Source: Flavipsychrobacter sp. (GTDB lineage Bacteria; Bacteroidota; Bacteroidia; Chitinophagales; Chitinophagaceae). Taken from it: a DNA stretch of 64,000 nucleotides. The notes below the pieces were generated by a model. The model was given only the letters and a program-made list of their open reading frames with translations, was not told where the DNA came from and searched no databases. Positions 8,440 through 17,081 of this stretch are shown piece after piece. The position numbers and the translations under genes were made by a program. The stretch is from positions 232,477 to 296,476 of the forward strand of contig JARLGY010000064.1 of NCBI GenBank assembly GCA_031292525.1, read 5' to 3'. The number at the start of each line of letters is the position of its first letter. Position 1 is the stretch's first letter.

Positions 8440-9579
8440 TTACTTCAATATTTCGCGGGAGATGACCACTTTCTGTATTTCAGAAGTGCCTTCGCCTATA
8501 GTGCAAAGCTTGCTATCACGATAAAATTTTTCAACAGGGAAGTCTTTGGTGTAGCCGTAGCCACCAAATATCTGCACAGCATCTGTGGCTACGCGAACAC
8601 TCACTTCTGATGCATAGTACTTAGCCATGGCCGATTCTTTGGTCATTTTTTGGCCGCGGTTCTTCAAGTCGGCAGCCTGGTAGATGAGCATTTCTGCTGC
8701 TTCTATCTGGGTAGCCATGTCGGCCAGCTTAAAGCTGATAGCCTGGAAGTTAGATATTGGCTGATCGAACTGGTAGCGTTCTTTTGAATACTTTAGTGAC
8801 GCTTCGTAAGCACCTTTGGCGATGCCTAATGCTAATGAAGCAATGGAGATACGACCACCATCGAGCACCTTCATGGCCTGTGCGAAACCGCTGCCAACAT
8901 CGCCCATACGCTGAGCATCGGAGATGCGGCAATTATCAAACACCAGCTCTGCTGTTTCCGAAGCACGCATCCCTAGTTTATTTTCCTTCTTACCCGCTGT
9001 AAAACCTGGGGTACCTTTCTCTATTATAAAAGCAGTAACATTTCGCTTGGCGCGTGGCTCACCCGTACGGGCAAGTACTACAGCCACATCGCCGCTAATG
9101 CCATGTGTTATCCAGTTCTTGGTACCGTTTAATACCCAATGATCACCATCTTTAGTGGCAGTGCAGCGCATATTGCCGCTGTCGCTGCCAGTGTTGGCTT
9201 CGGTAAGTCCCCATGCGCCGATCCACTCAGCGGTGGCGAGCTTAGGCAGGTATTTTTGCTTCTGTTCTTCGTTACCAAAGTAAAGTATATGCCCGGTACA
9301 CAACGAGTTGTGTGCAGCTACGGAAAGACCTATGGAGCCACAGACCTTTGCTATTTCGCTTACAACAGTAATATATTCGAAATAACCGAGACCAGAGCCA
9401 CCATATTGTGTAGGTACAAGTACACCCATGAGACCCAGCTCACCCAGTTTCTTAAACACTTCTACAGGGAATTTTTGAGACTCGTCCCATTCCATCATAT
9501 CCGGCCGAATATGTTTATTAGCAAAATCGCGCACCATATCCGCTATCTGTAACTGGGTGTCGGTGTATTTAAAATCCAT
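8440..9579 (-). CDS. acyl-CoA dehydrogenase
   Basis: This FAD enzyme of 379 residues introduces a trans-2 double bond into acyl-CoA in fatty-acid or branched-chain amino-acid breakdown, passing electrons to ETF. The three domains are in order: N-terminal helical, middle beta (WGLTEANTGSDSG and WVLNGTKNWITHG), and C-terminal helical with FGGYGYTKDFPVEK. The catalytic base is E363 in CTIGEGTSEIQ, as in short-chain/butyryl and related dehydrogenases. The length is typical. No beta-oxidation partner lies next to it, so the chain-length preference cannot be fixed from context. Confidence 0.93.
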   Translation of the reverse strand: MDFKYTDTQLQIADMVRDFANKHIRPDMMEWDESQKFPVEVFKKLGELGLMGVLVPTQYGGSGLGYFEYITVVSEIAKVCGSIGLSVAAHNSLCTGHILYFGNEEQKQKYLPKLATAEWIGAWGLTEANTGSDSGNMRCTATKDGDHWVLNGTKNWITHGISGDVAVVLARTGEPRAKRNVTAFIIEKGTPGFTAGKKENKLGMRASETAELVFDNCRISDAQRMGDVGSGFAQAMKVLDGGRISIASLALGIAKGAYEASLKYSKERYQFDQPISNFQAISFKLADMATQIEAAEMLIYQAADLKNRGQKMTKESAMAKYYASEVSVRVATDAVQIFGGYGYTKDFPVEKFYRDSKLCTIGEGTSEIQKVVISREILK

Positions 9580-9651
9580 ATACTATATATACTTGAGGAC
9601 GCAATTTTACGACAAATTTTCCTTATTATAGAAATCAAGATGATGTCCGGA

Positions 9652-10098
9652 TTACTTTAATAATATATGCGGCTTTAGCAGAGCAGCATTTGTTGCAGAC
9701 ATCCGGCATAACTTCCTTAACTCTTCAAAATTAGTGAAATGCTGGTTGCTGCGGTATTCCAGTATCTTGTGCGCAGTTACCGGGCCTATGCCTTTTAAGC
9801 GCACCAATGTGGCTGAGTCGGCGGTATTAATATCTATTTGTGCTGGCATGGGCGTGATACCATCATCATTGTTATCCACGTAGCCGGGTTGCGTAGTTGC
9901 TGTATCTGTATGTGTTTGCTGAAATTGCTGCCAGTTTTGTTGAAGGCGGGTTTGCTGTACTTCGTCTATATGCGGATGTATAAAAAAGTGCATAGTAGCC
10001 CTTACTAGTAACAATATCATCAAAAGGCTGGTAAGCGCAACCACCCCGTATTTCTCGTTGCGGTTGAAGGTGGTGAAGGAGCGAAGGGGTTTGCGCAT
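9652..10098 (-). CDS. ComEA-like helix-hairpin-helix protein
   Basis: This 148-residue protein has one membrane-spanning segment near residues 19-36 (VVALTSLLMILLLVRATM), a variable linker, and a C-terminal DNA-binding pair of helix-hairpin-helix motifs. The first reads INTADSATLVRLKGIGP with AHKILEYR, the second FEELRKLCRMS. This layout matches ComEA-type proteins, which bind incoming DNA at the envelope, but many Bacteroidota have several such proteins outside known competence loci. It lies 15 bases downstream of the nucleotidyltransferase gene and may be co-transcribed with it. Confidence 0.8.
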   Translation of the reverse strand: MRKPLRSFTTFNRNEKYGVVALTSLLMILLLVRATMHFFIHPHIDEVQQTRLQQNWQQFQQTHTDTATTQPGYVDNNDDGITPMPAQIDINTADSATLVRLKGIGPVTAHKILEYRSNQHFTNFEELRKLCRMSATNAALLKPHILLK

Positions 10099-10113
10099 GG
10101 GACAAAAAAAGAA

Positions 10114-10569
10114 TTATTGGTCTGATAGCTTTTCAATATCATCCAGGTCCTTGTATCGGCCAGCTGCTTTTTTAGCATCAATAAGCCCATTCAAATGTAT
10201 AAACCTGATATTTATGCCGTCCTCATTAAAAAATTGTGCTTTTTGGAAAACATCCTCAAATTCTAACCCCTTCAATTTTGCCATAATGTCGATACTAACA
10301 GGGGAACGGCCAAAAGTAAAAACGTCAACAACATCACCAAGAAATCGTTCTTCGGTCATATCAAAAATAGAAAGACCAAACTCAGAAAAAGCTTTTACCA
10401 ATTTTAAGTAATTATCTTTTGTCTTGTTTACCCAAATATCCATATCACCGGTGGGTCTTCTATATCCATGCAAGGCGACTGCCAAACCACCTACAAGTAT
10501 GTACTCAACTTGCTGGTTATTCAGCGCATTAATGAAATCCCTGAAGTCATCATTAAAAAGATCCCCCAT
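10114..10569 (-). CDS. nucleotidyltransferase of the MNT/AbiEii-like superfamily
   Basis: The N-terminus (VEYILVGGLAVALHGYRR then TGDMDIWV) shows the GG...DxD signature of small polymerase-beta-type nucleotidyltransferases: GG at residues 27-28 and the metal-binding DMD just before IWV. A third acidic residue probably lies in SIDIMAKL (about residue 95). At 151 residues it is a stand-alone catalytic module of the type found in toxin-antitoxin and abortive-infection pairs. Its start codon shares one base with the stop of an upstream 68-residue partner gene, so the two are translationally coupled. The target, perhaps a tRNA or a protein, is not known. Confidence 0.8.
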   Translation of the reverse strand: MGDLFNDDFRDFINALNNQQVEYILVGGLAVALHGYRRPTGDMDIWVNKTKDNYLKLVKAFSEFGLSIFDMTEERFLGDVVDVFTFGRSPVSIDIMAKLKGLEFEDVFQKAQFFNEDGINIRFIHLNGLIDAKKAAGRYKDLDDIEKLSDQ

Positions 10570-10775
10570 CAGTTTTTATGTTTCCGGGATGAGAATACGG
10601 TTTTATCCATTTTGGGTGGATTATCTATGGGGAAACCATATGCCTGTGATGTGAGAAAATATACCTGGCGCAAACGTTCTGCAAGTGGCGTTTCCTTATC
10701 AAAAATATTTTGCGCGTCTGCTTCCTCGAAGGTCATCATTTTGAATGCTGTCCTATCTAACTTATAATCTGACAT
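10569..10775 (-). CDS. small partner protein of the nucleotidyltransferase
   Basis: From the ATG at 10775 the product is 68 residues, charged and soluble (MSDYKLDRTAFKMMTFEEAD at the start, then LAERLRQVYFLTSQAYGF and NPPKMDKTVFSSRKH). Similar small proteins are remembered beside stand-alone nucleotidyltransferases in other Bacteroidota, but the family has no known function. The stop overlaps the nucleotidyltransferase ATG by one base. It lacks the length and RxxxxH motif of a HEPN toxin, so it is more likely an antitoxin or adaptor. An alternative start 9 codons upstream is possible. Confidence 0.7.
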   Translation of the reverse strand: MSDYKLDRTAFKMMTFEEADAQNIFDKETPLAERLRQVYFLTSQAYGFPIDNPPKMDKTVFSSRKHKN

Positions 10776-10815
10776 AATTCGGTTTGATGTAAATATACGC
10801 AAGTAATGAAAACTA

Positions 10816-10834
10816 CGTGGTACGACATACCACG
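10816..10834. repeat. REP-like palindrome 1
   Basis: CGTGGTA (10816-10822) and TACCACG (10828-10834) form a perfect 7-bp stem around a 5-base loop in the gap between asnS and the nucleotidyltransferase pair. Short intergenic palindromes of this look often belong to dispersed REP families. Whether it is repeated elsewhere in this genome cannot be seen here. Confidence 0.5.
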
Positions 10835-10842
10835 CATAGCTA

Positions 10843-10863
10843 GGGCGGGGATAAACCCCGCCC
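10843..10863. repeat. REP-like GC-rich palindrome 2
   Basis: GGGCGGGG (10843-10850) pairs with CCCCGCCC (10856-10863) around ATAAA. The GC content is far above the surrounding DNA. It resembles the dispersed 'gggcggg-ttta-cccgccc' palindromes of many bacterial genomes, often moved by RAYT transposases. It may also act as a transcription barrier after asnS. Confidence 0.55.
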
Positions 10864-10889
10864 CTACTGGTACTGTATATTGTTTATAA

Positions 10890-12323
10890 TTAAAATTCTG
10901 CGTTCTTGGGGGTACGCGGGAAAGGTATTACGTCGCGGATATTGGTCATGCCGGTTACGAACTGCACTATACGCTCGAAACCCAAGCCAAAGCCTGCATG
11001 TGGTACCGCGCCAAAACGGCGGGTATCGAGGTACCAATACATTTCCTCCACCGGTATGTGCATCTGCTCCATACGGGTAACGAGATTGTCCAGGCGCTCT
11101 TCCCTCTGGCTTCCCCCAACTATTTCGCCTATACCCGGTGCAAGTATATCCATCGCCGCAACTGTCTTACCATCGTCGTTCTGGCGCATGTAGAATGCCT
11201 TTATGTCTTTAGGATAATCTGTAACGATAACCGGTTTCTTAAAGTGCTTTTCTACAAGGTAACGCTCGTGTTCGCTCTGCATGTCTATGCCCCACGATAC
11301 ATCGTACTTGAATTTCTTTTTCTTGTACGCAGGCGAATCCAATAATATCTGGATAGCCTCTGTATAGGTAATACGCTCAAACTTATTATCGAGTACAAAC
11401 TGCAATTTTTCAAGCAGGCCCATTTCGCTGCGTTCGGCCTGTGGTTTCTGTTTTTCTTCTTCTTCCAGCCTTTGCGCCAGGAATTCAAGATCTTCCCGGT
11501 TGTTGGCTACAGCATAGTCAATGATGTAGCGGATAAAATCCTCGGCCAGATCCATATTGGCAGTGAGGTCGTTAAATGCAACTTCGGGTTCTATCATCCA
11601 GAACTCAGCCAGGTGACGGGCAGTGTTAGAGTTTTCGGCACGGAAAGTAGGCCCGAAGGTATATACCTCACTGAACGCCATAGCCCCCAGTTCGGCTTCC
11701 AGCTGGCCACTAACCGTAAGGTTTGTGCTGCGGCCAAAAAAATCTTCTTTATAATCCACATCACCACTTTCGGTGCGTGGAGGATTATCAAAAGGTAAGG
11801 TGGTGACACGGAATGTCTCCCCTGCCCCTTCAGCATCAGATGCTGTAATGACCGGAGTATGCAGGTAAACGAATCCGCGATCGTTAAAAAACTTGTGTAT
11901 CGCAAAAGACAAAGCATGGCGCACACGGAACACCGCACTAAATGTATTGGTGCGGAAGCGTAAGTGTGCAATTTCACGCAGATACTCCAGGCTAGGTTTA
12001 TTCTTTAGCTGTAACGGGAATTTCTCTGGGTCGCAAGTACCTATCACTTCTACCTTATCCGCCTTTACTTCTACCGCCTGGCCCTTACCCATAGAGGCTA
12101 CCACGGTACCTTCTATATTCATAGACGCACCGGCAGTAATATTCTTCAGCAAAGACTCATCAACACTGTCAAGAGTGACAACTATTTGTAAATTACCCAG
12201 GCAAGAACCATCGTTAAGGGCTATGAACTGGTTGTTACGAAAAGAGCGCACCCAACCTTTTACATTTACTGCGTACCCGGTTTCAGGATTTTGCAGTATA
12301 TCTTTTATACGTGTACGTTTCAT
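10890..12323 (-). CDS. asnS: asparaginyl-tRNA synthetase
   Basis: This class IIb enzyme charges tRNA-Asn with asparagine. An N-terminal OB-fold anticodon-binding domain (residues 1 to about 110, with [20 protein letters not shown]) precedes the catalytic core. The core has motif 2 ([20 protein letters not shown]) and motif 3 ([20 protein letters not shown]). The 477-residue length is normal for the bacterial enzyme. It starts 3 bases after the ppa stop, so the two form an operon. Its presence implies direct asparagine charging, so aspS in this window can be the discriminating form. Confidence 0.97.
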   Translation of the reverse strand: MKRTRIKDILQNPETGYAVNVKGWVRSFRNNQFIALNDGSCLGNLQIVVTLDSVDESLLKNITAGASMNIEGTVVASMGKGQAVEVKADKVEVIGTCDPEKFPLQLKNKPSLEYLREIAHLRFRTNTFSAVFRVRHALSFAIHKFFNDRGFVYLHTPVITASDAEGAGETFRVTTLPFDNPPRTESGDVDYKEDFFGRSTNLTVSGQLEAELGAMAFSEVYTFGPTFRAENSNTARHLAEFWMIEPEVAFNDLTANMDLAEDFIRYIIDYAVANNREDLEFLAQRLEEEEKQKPQAERSEMGLLEKLQFVLDNKFERITYTEAIQILLDSPAYKKKKFKYDVSWGIDMQSEHERYLVEKHFKKPVIVTDYPKDIKAFYMRQNDDGKTVAAMDILAPGIGEIVGGSQREERLDNLVTRMEQMHIPVEEMYWYLDTRRFGAVPHAGFGLGFERIVQFVTGMTNIRDVIPFPRTPKNAEF

Positions 12324-12326
12324 GTA

Positions 12327-12881
12327 TTATATTTCTTTTGCCGCTGTTTTAGCCATCAGTGCCTGGTAATCGTTTATGCTGTGCATTAATATCTTCTTAG
12401 CCAATCTTGCGCCCTGGAAATCCTCGATCTTCACCACTTTATTTTCCAATCTTTTGTATTCTTCAAAAAAATGGCGCATCTCATCTATAAAATAAGATGA
12501 AAGTTCGCTGATATCATTTACGTGAGCTACGCTCATATCATTATTACATACTGCTATGAGCTTATCATCTGCTTCACCCTGGTCAAGCATGCGCATTACA
12601 CCTATTATTTTGGCCTCAACCAGGCAAAGAGGCTCCATTTCTATCTGAGAAAGCACCAATATATCCAGTGGATCATTATCATCGCAGTAAGTGCGGGGCA
12701 CAAAACCGTAGTTGGCAGGATAATAAACGGAGGAATACAGTACGCGATCCAGCTTCAGCATACCACTTTCTTTGTCCAATTCGTACTTGGCACGTGAGTT
12801 CTTTGGGATTTCAATAACTGCGGTAACTACATCAGGCACGTTATTGCCATAGCTTACAGAGTGCCAGGGGTTAAAATTCAT
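12327..12881 (-). CDS. ppa: inorganic pyrophosphatase (family I)
   Basis: This soluble enzyme hydrolyses pyrophosphate from biosynthetic reactions, including tRNA charging. It shows the conserved core of family [13 protein letters not shown], then the acidic metal-binding stretch [10 protein letters not shown], and later EADDKLIAV. The length of 184 residues fits the prokaryotic type. It is transcribed with asnS just downstream, a sensible pairing because aminoacylation releases pyrophosphate. Confidence 0.96.
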   Translation of the reverse strand: MNFNPWHSVSYGNNVPDVVTAVIEIPKNSRAKYELDKESGMLKLDRVLYSSVYYPANYGFVPRTYCDDNDPLDILVLSQIEMEPLCLVEAKIIGVMRMLDQGEADDKLIAVCNNDMSVAHVNDISELSSYFIDEMRHFFEEYKRLENKVVKIEDFQGARLAKKILMHSINDYQALMAKTAAKEI

Positions 12882-12898
12882 GTTCTTTACTTTTGGTG

Positions 12899-12906
12899 CA
12901 AAGGTA
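12899..12906 (-). promoter_or_regulatory. probable promoter (-7 box) of ppa-asnS
   Basis: The minus strand reads TACCTTTG, a perfect TAnnTTTG, 18 bases before the ppa ATG. A TATG lies 19 bases further up at 12926-12929, close to the -33 consensus TTTG. The leader would be very short. Confidence 0.55.
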
Positions 12907-13085
12907 AATGTTAAAACTGCCCGTACATAACTAATAACAGGAAAAAAGGAATTAATTTTCGACCTTATACCAGTAATAAGGCTGCAATAAAACGTCTTGT
13001 AGTACGTTGTAGCATGGAAAAAGTAGCATAAAATTAAGTTCAGGATATTTTTTTTATCCGAAATGGTTTTTTTGATACGTACCCA

Positions 13086-13093
13086 TATCTTTG
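13086..13093 (+). promoter_or_regulatory. probable promoter (-7 box) of the exbB-exbD-exbD-tonB operon
   Basis: TATCTTTG is a perfect TAnnTTTG match followed by GCAACC, about 79 bases before the exbB ATG. The expected -33 position holds only a weak match. The long A-rich leader (13136-13170) before the start is typical of highly translated Bacteroidota genes. Confidence 0.55.
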
Positions 13094-13171
13094 CAACCTT
13101 ATGTTTTGGTGTAAACCAGTATTATCAGTTAACTAACAAATTAAAAAAACAAAAAACAAAAAAACAGAATT

Positions 13172-14017
13172 ATGGCAGATGTAAAAACAGCCGCAGCAAG
13201 ACCATCCGCTCCACAGGCTCATGCAGGTAAACCAAAGAATTCAAACAACTTCATGACCAACTTGCTTGTTGTTGTTGCTTGTGTGATTGTTGGGTTTATT
13301 GTTTGGAAATTTGTATTGGGAAGCACCAGCAATTTCGCAGATGGTGAATTAAGGTTAAAAGCTAAGAATGCAATGGGAACCATGTTCCAGGGTGGATTTG
13401 TAGTACCTATACTTTTGGCAACACTATTAACATTGGTTTCTTTTATTGCTGAGCGTTTTATTACAGTATTTAAAGCAAAAGGTAAAGTTGACGGCGGCGA
13501 GTTTGTACGTAAAGTACAGTACCACCTGGCTAACAAAAATGTAGATGCTGCTATTGCAGAATGCGACAAACAAGCAGGTTCTGTAGGTAACGTAATGCGC
13601 CAGGGCCTTGTTAAGTATCGTGAAATGACTACTAACAACGAACTGAGTACAGACCAAAAATTAATGAACATACAGAAAGAAGTAGAAGAAGCAACAGCGC
13701 TTGAACTGCCTATGCTTGAAAAGAATCTTGTGTTCCTTTCTACTATCGCATCTTGCGCTACCCTATTGGGTCTGTTTGGTACGGTAATGGGTATGATACG
13801 TGCGTTCTCTGCAATGAACCAGGCAGGTGCACCAGATGCAGCTTCACTGGCAGGTGGTATCTCTGAAGCGTTGATCAACACAGCGTTAGGTATCAGTACA
13901 TCATTCCTGGCTATCGTATTTTATAACTTCTTTACAACTATCATCGATGGTATCACCTTCGGTATAGACGAAAGTGGTTTCACGCTTACACAGAGCTTTG
14001 CTGCTAACTATAAGTAA
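13172..14017 (+). CDS. exbB: MotA/TolQ/ExbB proton-channel protein
   Basis: This inner-membrane protein forms the proton-driven stator with ExbD to energise TonB. It has 281 residues: a first membrane segment near residues 30-46, a second near 70-88 (VVPILLATLLTLVSFIAERF), a cytoplasmic loop, then two segments within the conserved core. The core reads FLSTIASCATLLGLFGTVMGMIRAF and ends with ISEALINTALGISTSFLAIVFYNFF. The extra N-terminal segment with an Ala/Pro/Lys tail is common in Bacteroidota. It heads the exbB-exbD-exbD-tonB operon. Confidence 0.95.
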   Translation: MADVKTAAARPSAPQAHAGKPKNSNNFMTNLLVVVACVIVGFIVWKFVLGSTSNFADGELRLKAKNAMGTMFQGGFVVPILLATLLTLVSFIAERFITVFKAKGKVDGGEFVRKVQYHLANKNVDAAIAECDKQAGSVGNVMRQGLVKYREMTTNNELSTDQKLMNIQKEVEEATALELPMLEKNLVFLSTIASCATLLGLFGTVMGMIRAFSAMNQAGAPDAASLAGGISEALINTALGISTSFLAIVFYNFFTTIIDGITFGIDESGFTLTQSFAANYK

Positions 14018-14106
14018 TAATTATCCGGCCGGATGAAAAGGTGAAAAAGATTTGTGGAAAATTGACGGTTTTACATCTTATTAGTAACAGTAGAAAATAA
14101 TATTTA

Positions 14107-14772
14107 ATGGCTCACGCAAGCTTACCACGCAAAAGTACCAACGTTGACATGACAGCCATGTGCGATGTTGCGTTCCTGCTGCTGACATTCTTTATGTTGG
14201 CGACAAAATTCAAACCAGACGAACCGGTTGAGGTAAGGACACCTTCATCCATACAGGAAATTCCATTACCTGATGTAGATGTAATGCTGCTTACCATTGA
14301 CCAGAAAGGAAGGGTATTCTTTGCTATTGACAATAAGAATATGCGCAAGTCCCTTATTGAAAATATAGACGAATACAAAAAACTGGGTCTAACAGACGCT
14401 GAGAAGAACTCTTTCGCAATAGGTTCATCTGTTGGTGTACCATTCAGCCAGTTGAAATCTTACCTGGACGCACCGCCAGACGAGGCTGCCAAATATAGCG
14501 CCAATGCAACGGGTATACCTGTAGATACGTCTGTAGATAATCCCAATAATGAACTGGCTGCATGGATAAGAAGTGCGAGGAATACCAATCCTAAACTTCG
14601 TATCTGCATAAAGGCTGACGGCGATGCTTCTTATCCATCTGTACAGAAAGTGATCAAAACACTGGAAGGCTGGAAGATATTCAAGTTCAACCTGATCACC
14701 AGTCTGAAAGCGGTACCTGTAGGTTCTGCAGCCTATATACAAGCACAGGCGGCGGCAGAGAAAAAACAATAA
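14107..14772 (+). CDS. exbD: ExbD/TolR biopolymer transport protein, first copy
   Basis: This protein has a single membrane anchor with the essential proton-carrying aspartate D20 (DMTAMCDVAFLLLTFFML), followed by a periplasmic domain. At 221 residues it is longer than classical ExbD (about 140) because of an enlarged periplasmic domain with KLRICIKADGDASYPSVQKV. It lies between exbB and a second exbD. Two different ExbDs per operon are usual in Bacteroidota and presumably make a mixed dimer in the ExbB ring. Confidence 0.92.
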   Translation: MAHASLPRKSTNVDMTAMCDVAFLLLTFFMLATKFKPDEPVEVRTPSSIQEIPLPDVDVMLLTIDQKGRVFFAIDNKNMRKSLIENIDEYKKLGLTDAEKNSFAIGSSVGVPFSQLKSYLDAPPDEAAKYSANATGIPVDTSVDNPNNELAAWIRSARNTNPKLRICIKADGDASYPSVQKVIKTLEGWKIFKFNLITSLKAVPVGSAAYIQAQAAAEKKQ

Positions 14773-14851
14773 TTTTAAACACCTGCTTTGCCTTCATTCA
14801 AATACAGGCAAAGTTGTTGTAACATATTAGTAACTAAAAAAGCTTTTTACC

Positions 14852-15445
14852 ATGGCAGAAATGGATACCTCGAGTGGCGGGGGGCATAAGAAAGGCCCCG
14901 GCGTCAAAAAGGGGAAAAAATTATCTACAAGAATTGACCTTACTCCAATGGTGGATCTTGGGTTCCTGCTTATCACCTTCTTCATGTTTACCACAACAAT
15001 GGCTAAACCGAAGACCATGGAGATAAACATGCCTTACAAAGATCCGAATCTGAAAGTAGAGGATCAGAGCAAGGTAAAGGAAAGTACTGCCCTAACCATA
15101 TTGCTGAGCAAAAACCATCGCGTTTATTACTACGAAGGTATTGGTAGCGATCCTAATACCCCTCCTAAGCTTGAGGCAACAACCTTCAGGGAAAAAGGCG
15201 GGATAAGGGACGAGATCATAGCGAAAGAAGCAAAGGTTGACGCTATGAAACGTGCCGGGCAGCTTGGACCTAAAGACCAGACTACCATCCTGATAAAACC
15301 AGACACAACCAGTACTTATGATGACCTGGTGAATATACTGGATGAAATGAGCATCAATGCCGTAAAAACTTACGCTATTGTTGACATATCTGGCCAGGAC
15401 CAGGAATTTATACACCTGACAGAACAGGCCAATGGCGGTAAGTAA
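14852..15445 (+). CDS. exbD: ExbD/TolR biopolymer transport protein, second copy
   Basis: This second ExbD has 197 residues, with a glycine/lysine-rich N-terminus and membrane aspartate D35 in RIDLTPMVDLGFLLITFFMF. The periplasmic part ends with a TolR-like fold (TTILIKPDTTSTYDDLVNIL). It differs strongly in sequence from the first copy, so the pair is an old duplication rather than a recent one. It is 79 bases after the first exbD and 38 before tonB, in the same operon. Confidence 0.92.
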   Translation: MAEMDTSSGGGHKKGPGVKKGKKLSTRIDLTPMVDLGFLLITFFMFTTTMAKPKTMEINMPYKDPNLKVEDQSKVKESTALTILLSKNHRVYYYEGIGSDPNTPPKLEATTFREKGGIRDEIIAKEAKVDAMKRAGQLGPKDQTTILIKPDTTSTYDDLVNILDEMSINAVKTYAIVDISGQDQEFIHLTEQANGGK

Positions 15446-15483
15446 TCCGCACCAGCCTTTATTCAGAATTTAAAACATTTAAA

Positions 15484-16293
15484 ATGGATATTAATAAAAT
15501 TTTAAACAGTGACTACCTCGACATCCTGTTCGAGGGCCGTAACAAACAGTACGGTGGGTACGATCTGCGCAAAAAATATCCGAACCGCATGCGTAATGCC
15601 GCGCTTACCACAATAGGTATCGTTGCTTTGATCATTGTGGTGCCGCTGATAGTGAGCGCTATTAAACCTAAGGAGTCATCAAAACCGCCTGTAGTAATGA
15701 CACAGGTAACATTAGCAGAACCACCACCGGTGGACCCAAAGAAGCCACCACCACCACCGCCACCTTCTGAGCCACCACCACCCGTAAAACCAACGGTGAA
15801 ATTTACCCCACCGGTGATAGAAAAGGATAAGGAAGTGAAGGAGGATGAAAAACCACCAGAGCAGACTGAAATGAAGGATGCTGCTGCAGGTATTAAAACC
15901 GAACAAGGTGATGTAAATGGTATTGACCCGGGTATTGTGGACAAGCCTGGTACAGGAACCGGTGTTGTTGCAGCCCCACCACCACCGCAGATATTCACTT
16001 ACGTGGAGCAAATGCCGGTACCTTCTGTTGACCTGAACTCTTACCTGAGTAAGAACCTTAAATATCCTGAACAGGCCCGCTCTAATAATATAGAAGGCAG
16101 GGTTGTATTGAAGTTCGTGGTAAATGAGGATGGTACAGTATCTGGTATAACTGTAGTACGTGGTATAGGTAACGGTTGCGATGAAGAAGCAAAACGTGTA
16201 CTTGCTGCAATGCCAGCCTGGAAACCAGGTAAACAAAATGGCCGTGCAGTGAAGGTTTACTTCACGTTGCCTATTGTTTTCAAACTTGAGTAA
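15484..16293 (+). CDS. tonB: TonB energy transducer
   Basis: This protein passes ExbB/ExbD energy to outer-membrane TonB-dependent receptors. It has 269 residues: a cytoplasmic tail, one membrane helix near residues 42-60 (TTIGIVALIIVVPLIVSAI), a proline-rich periplasmic spacer (PPPPPPPSEPPPP), and a C-terminal TonB domain. The domain includes YPEQARSNNIEGRVVLKFVV and AMPAWKPGKQNGRAVKVYF. The N-terminal stretch FEGRNKQYGGYDLRKKYP is characteristic of the Bacteroidota form. It is the last gene of the operon, with a strong terminator after it. Confidence 0.95.
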   Translation: MDINKILNSDYLDILFEGRNKQYGGYDLRKKYPNRMRNAALTTIGIVALIIVVPLIVSAIKPKESSKPPVVMTQVTLAEPPPVDPKKPPPPPPPSEPPPPVKPTVKFTPPVIEKDKEVKEDEKPPEQTEMKDAAAGIKTEQGDVNGIDPGIVDKPGTGTGVVAAPPPPQIFTYVEQMPVPSVDLNSYLSKNLKYPEQARSNNIEGRVVLKFVVNEDGTVSGITVVRGIGNGCDEEAKRVLAAMPAWKPGKQNGRAVKVYFTLPIVFKLE

Positions 16294-16315
16294 TTCAATT
16301 TACTTTATAATATCT

Positions 16316-16346
16316 AAGGCTATCCATTATGGGTAGCCTTTTTTAT
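16316..16346 (+). terminator. rho-independent terminator of the exbB-tonB operon
   Basis: An 11-pair stem (16316-16326 with 16330-16340, one G-T pair) with a TTA loop is followed directly by a run of T, 23 bases after the tonB stop. Confidence 0.85.
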
Positions 16347-16394
16347 AAACATAACTTTAAGCAACAGGTATATACAACGTACAGTATAACCTAT

Positions 16395-16402
16395 TACTTT
16401 TG
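16395..16402 (+). promoter_or_regulatory. candidate -7 box for the ompH-permease-hldA unit
   Basis: TACTTTTG is a perfect TAnnTTTG match 42 bases before the OmpH-like ATG and after the tonB terminator. No good -33 match is seen. Confidence 0.45.
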
Positions 16403-16443
16403 CCGGTGTTTACATAAGGATACTTTAACTTAAATCAACTTAA

Positions 16444-17058
16444 ATGAAAAATGTTTCTATAGTGCTCAGTACGCTGTCATTAATTGGCGTATTAATATTG
16501 TTTGGTCTGTATATGAACCAAAATAAGAGCGGAGGCAGCAAAGCCAATACATCATCTGTGGGTGGTGCAAATCTGAAAATAGCATTTGTAAACATAGACA
16601 GCCTGGAAGCACATTCTGATGTACTGAAAGCAAAAAACGAGGAGTTCAAAAAGAAACAAGAAGAGATGAACACCGAACTGCAACGCTCTTACCAGCAGAT
16701 GCAGAACGAACAAATGGAACTGCAAAAAAAGGCTCAGGCTAATGCTCTTACCCAGGCAGAAGGTGAGGCAGCCCAAAAACACCTTGCCCAAATGCAACAA
16801 AGCCTGGAAAGCCGCAAAGAAGCACTTACTGACCAGTTGATGAAGGAACAAGAAGATTTCAGCAAGGATATAAAACACCGCCTGGATCTATTCCTGGAAA
16901 ACTATAATAAAGACAAGCATTACGATTACATTATGTCTTATACAGATGCGGGATCGGGCCGTACTATATTATATGCAGCTAAACAGTTTGATATAACTGA
17001 CGATGTAATAAAAGGAATGAACAGTATACCAGTGAATACTGCCGACCAGAAAAAATAA
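16444..17058 (+). CDS. OmpH/Skp-like periplasmic coiled-coil protein
   Basis: This 204-residue protein has an N-terminal hydrophobic anchor or signal (IVLSTLSLIGVLILFGLYM), then IAFVNIDSLEAHSDVLK, the entry strand seen in Skp/OmpH chaperones. A long Gln/Glu/Lys-rich coiled coil runs from about residue 65 to 150, and a strand (YDYIMSYTDAGSGRTILYA) completes the small base domain. Skp holds unfolded outer-membrane proteins in the periplasm; a similar chaperone role is likely. It begins a gene row with the permease and the heptose kinase. Confidence 0.8.
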   Translation: MKNVSIVLSTLSLIGVLILFGLYMNQNKSGGSKANTSSVGGANLKIAFVNIDSLEAHSDVLKAKNEEFKKKQEEMNTELQRSYQQMQNEQMELQKKAQANALTQAEGEAAQKHLAQMQQSLESRKEALTDQLMKEQEDFSKDIKHRLDLFLENYNKDKHYDYIMSYTDAGSGRTILYAAKQFDITDDVIKGMNSIPVNTADQKK

Positions 17059-17081
17059 CTAATACCAAACACGCCCCTGAC

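Noticed and set aside
13219..13881. 220-residue frame opposite exbB
   Set aside because: It lies wholly within a clear exbB gene, lacks a recognisable domain, and reflects codon bias of the real gene.
15513..15998. Glycine-rich 161-residue frame on the strand opposite tonB
   Set aside because: It is the reverse complement of the proline-rich TonB spacer (CCA/CCG codons read as TGG/CGG/GGT) and has no independent support.
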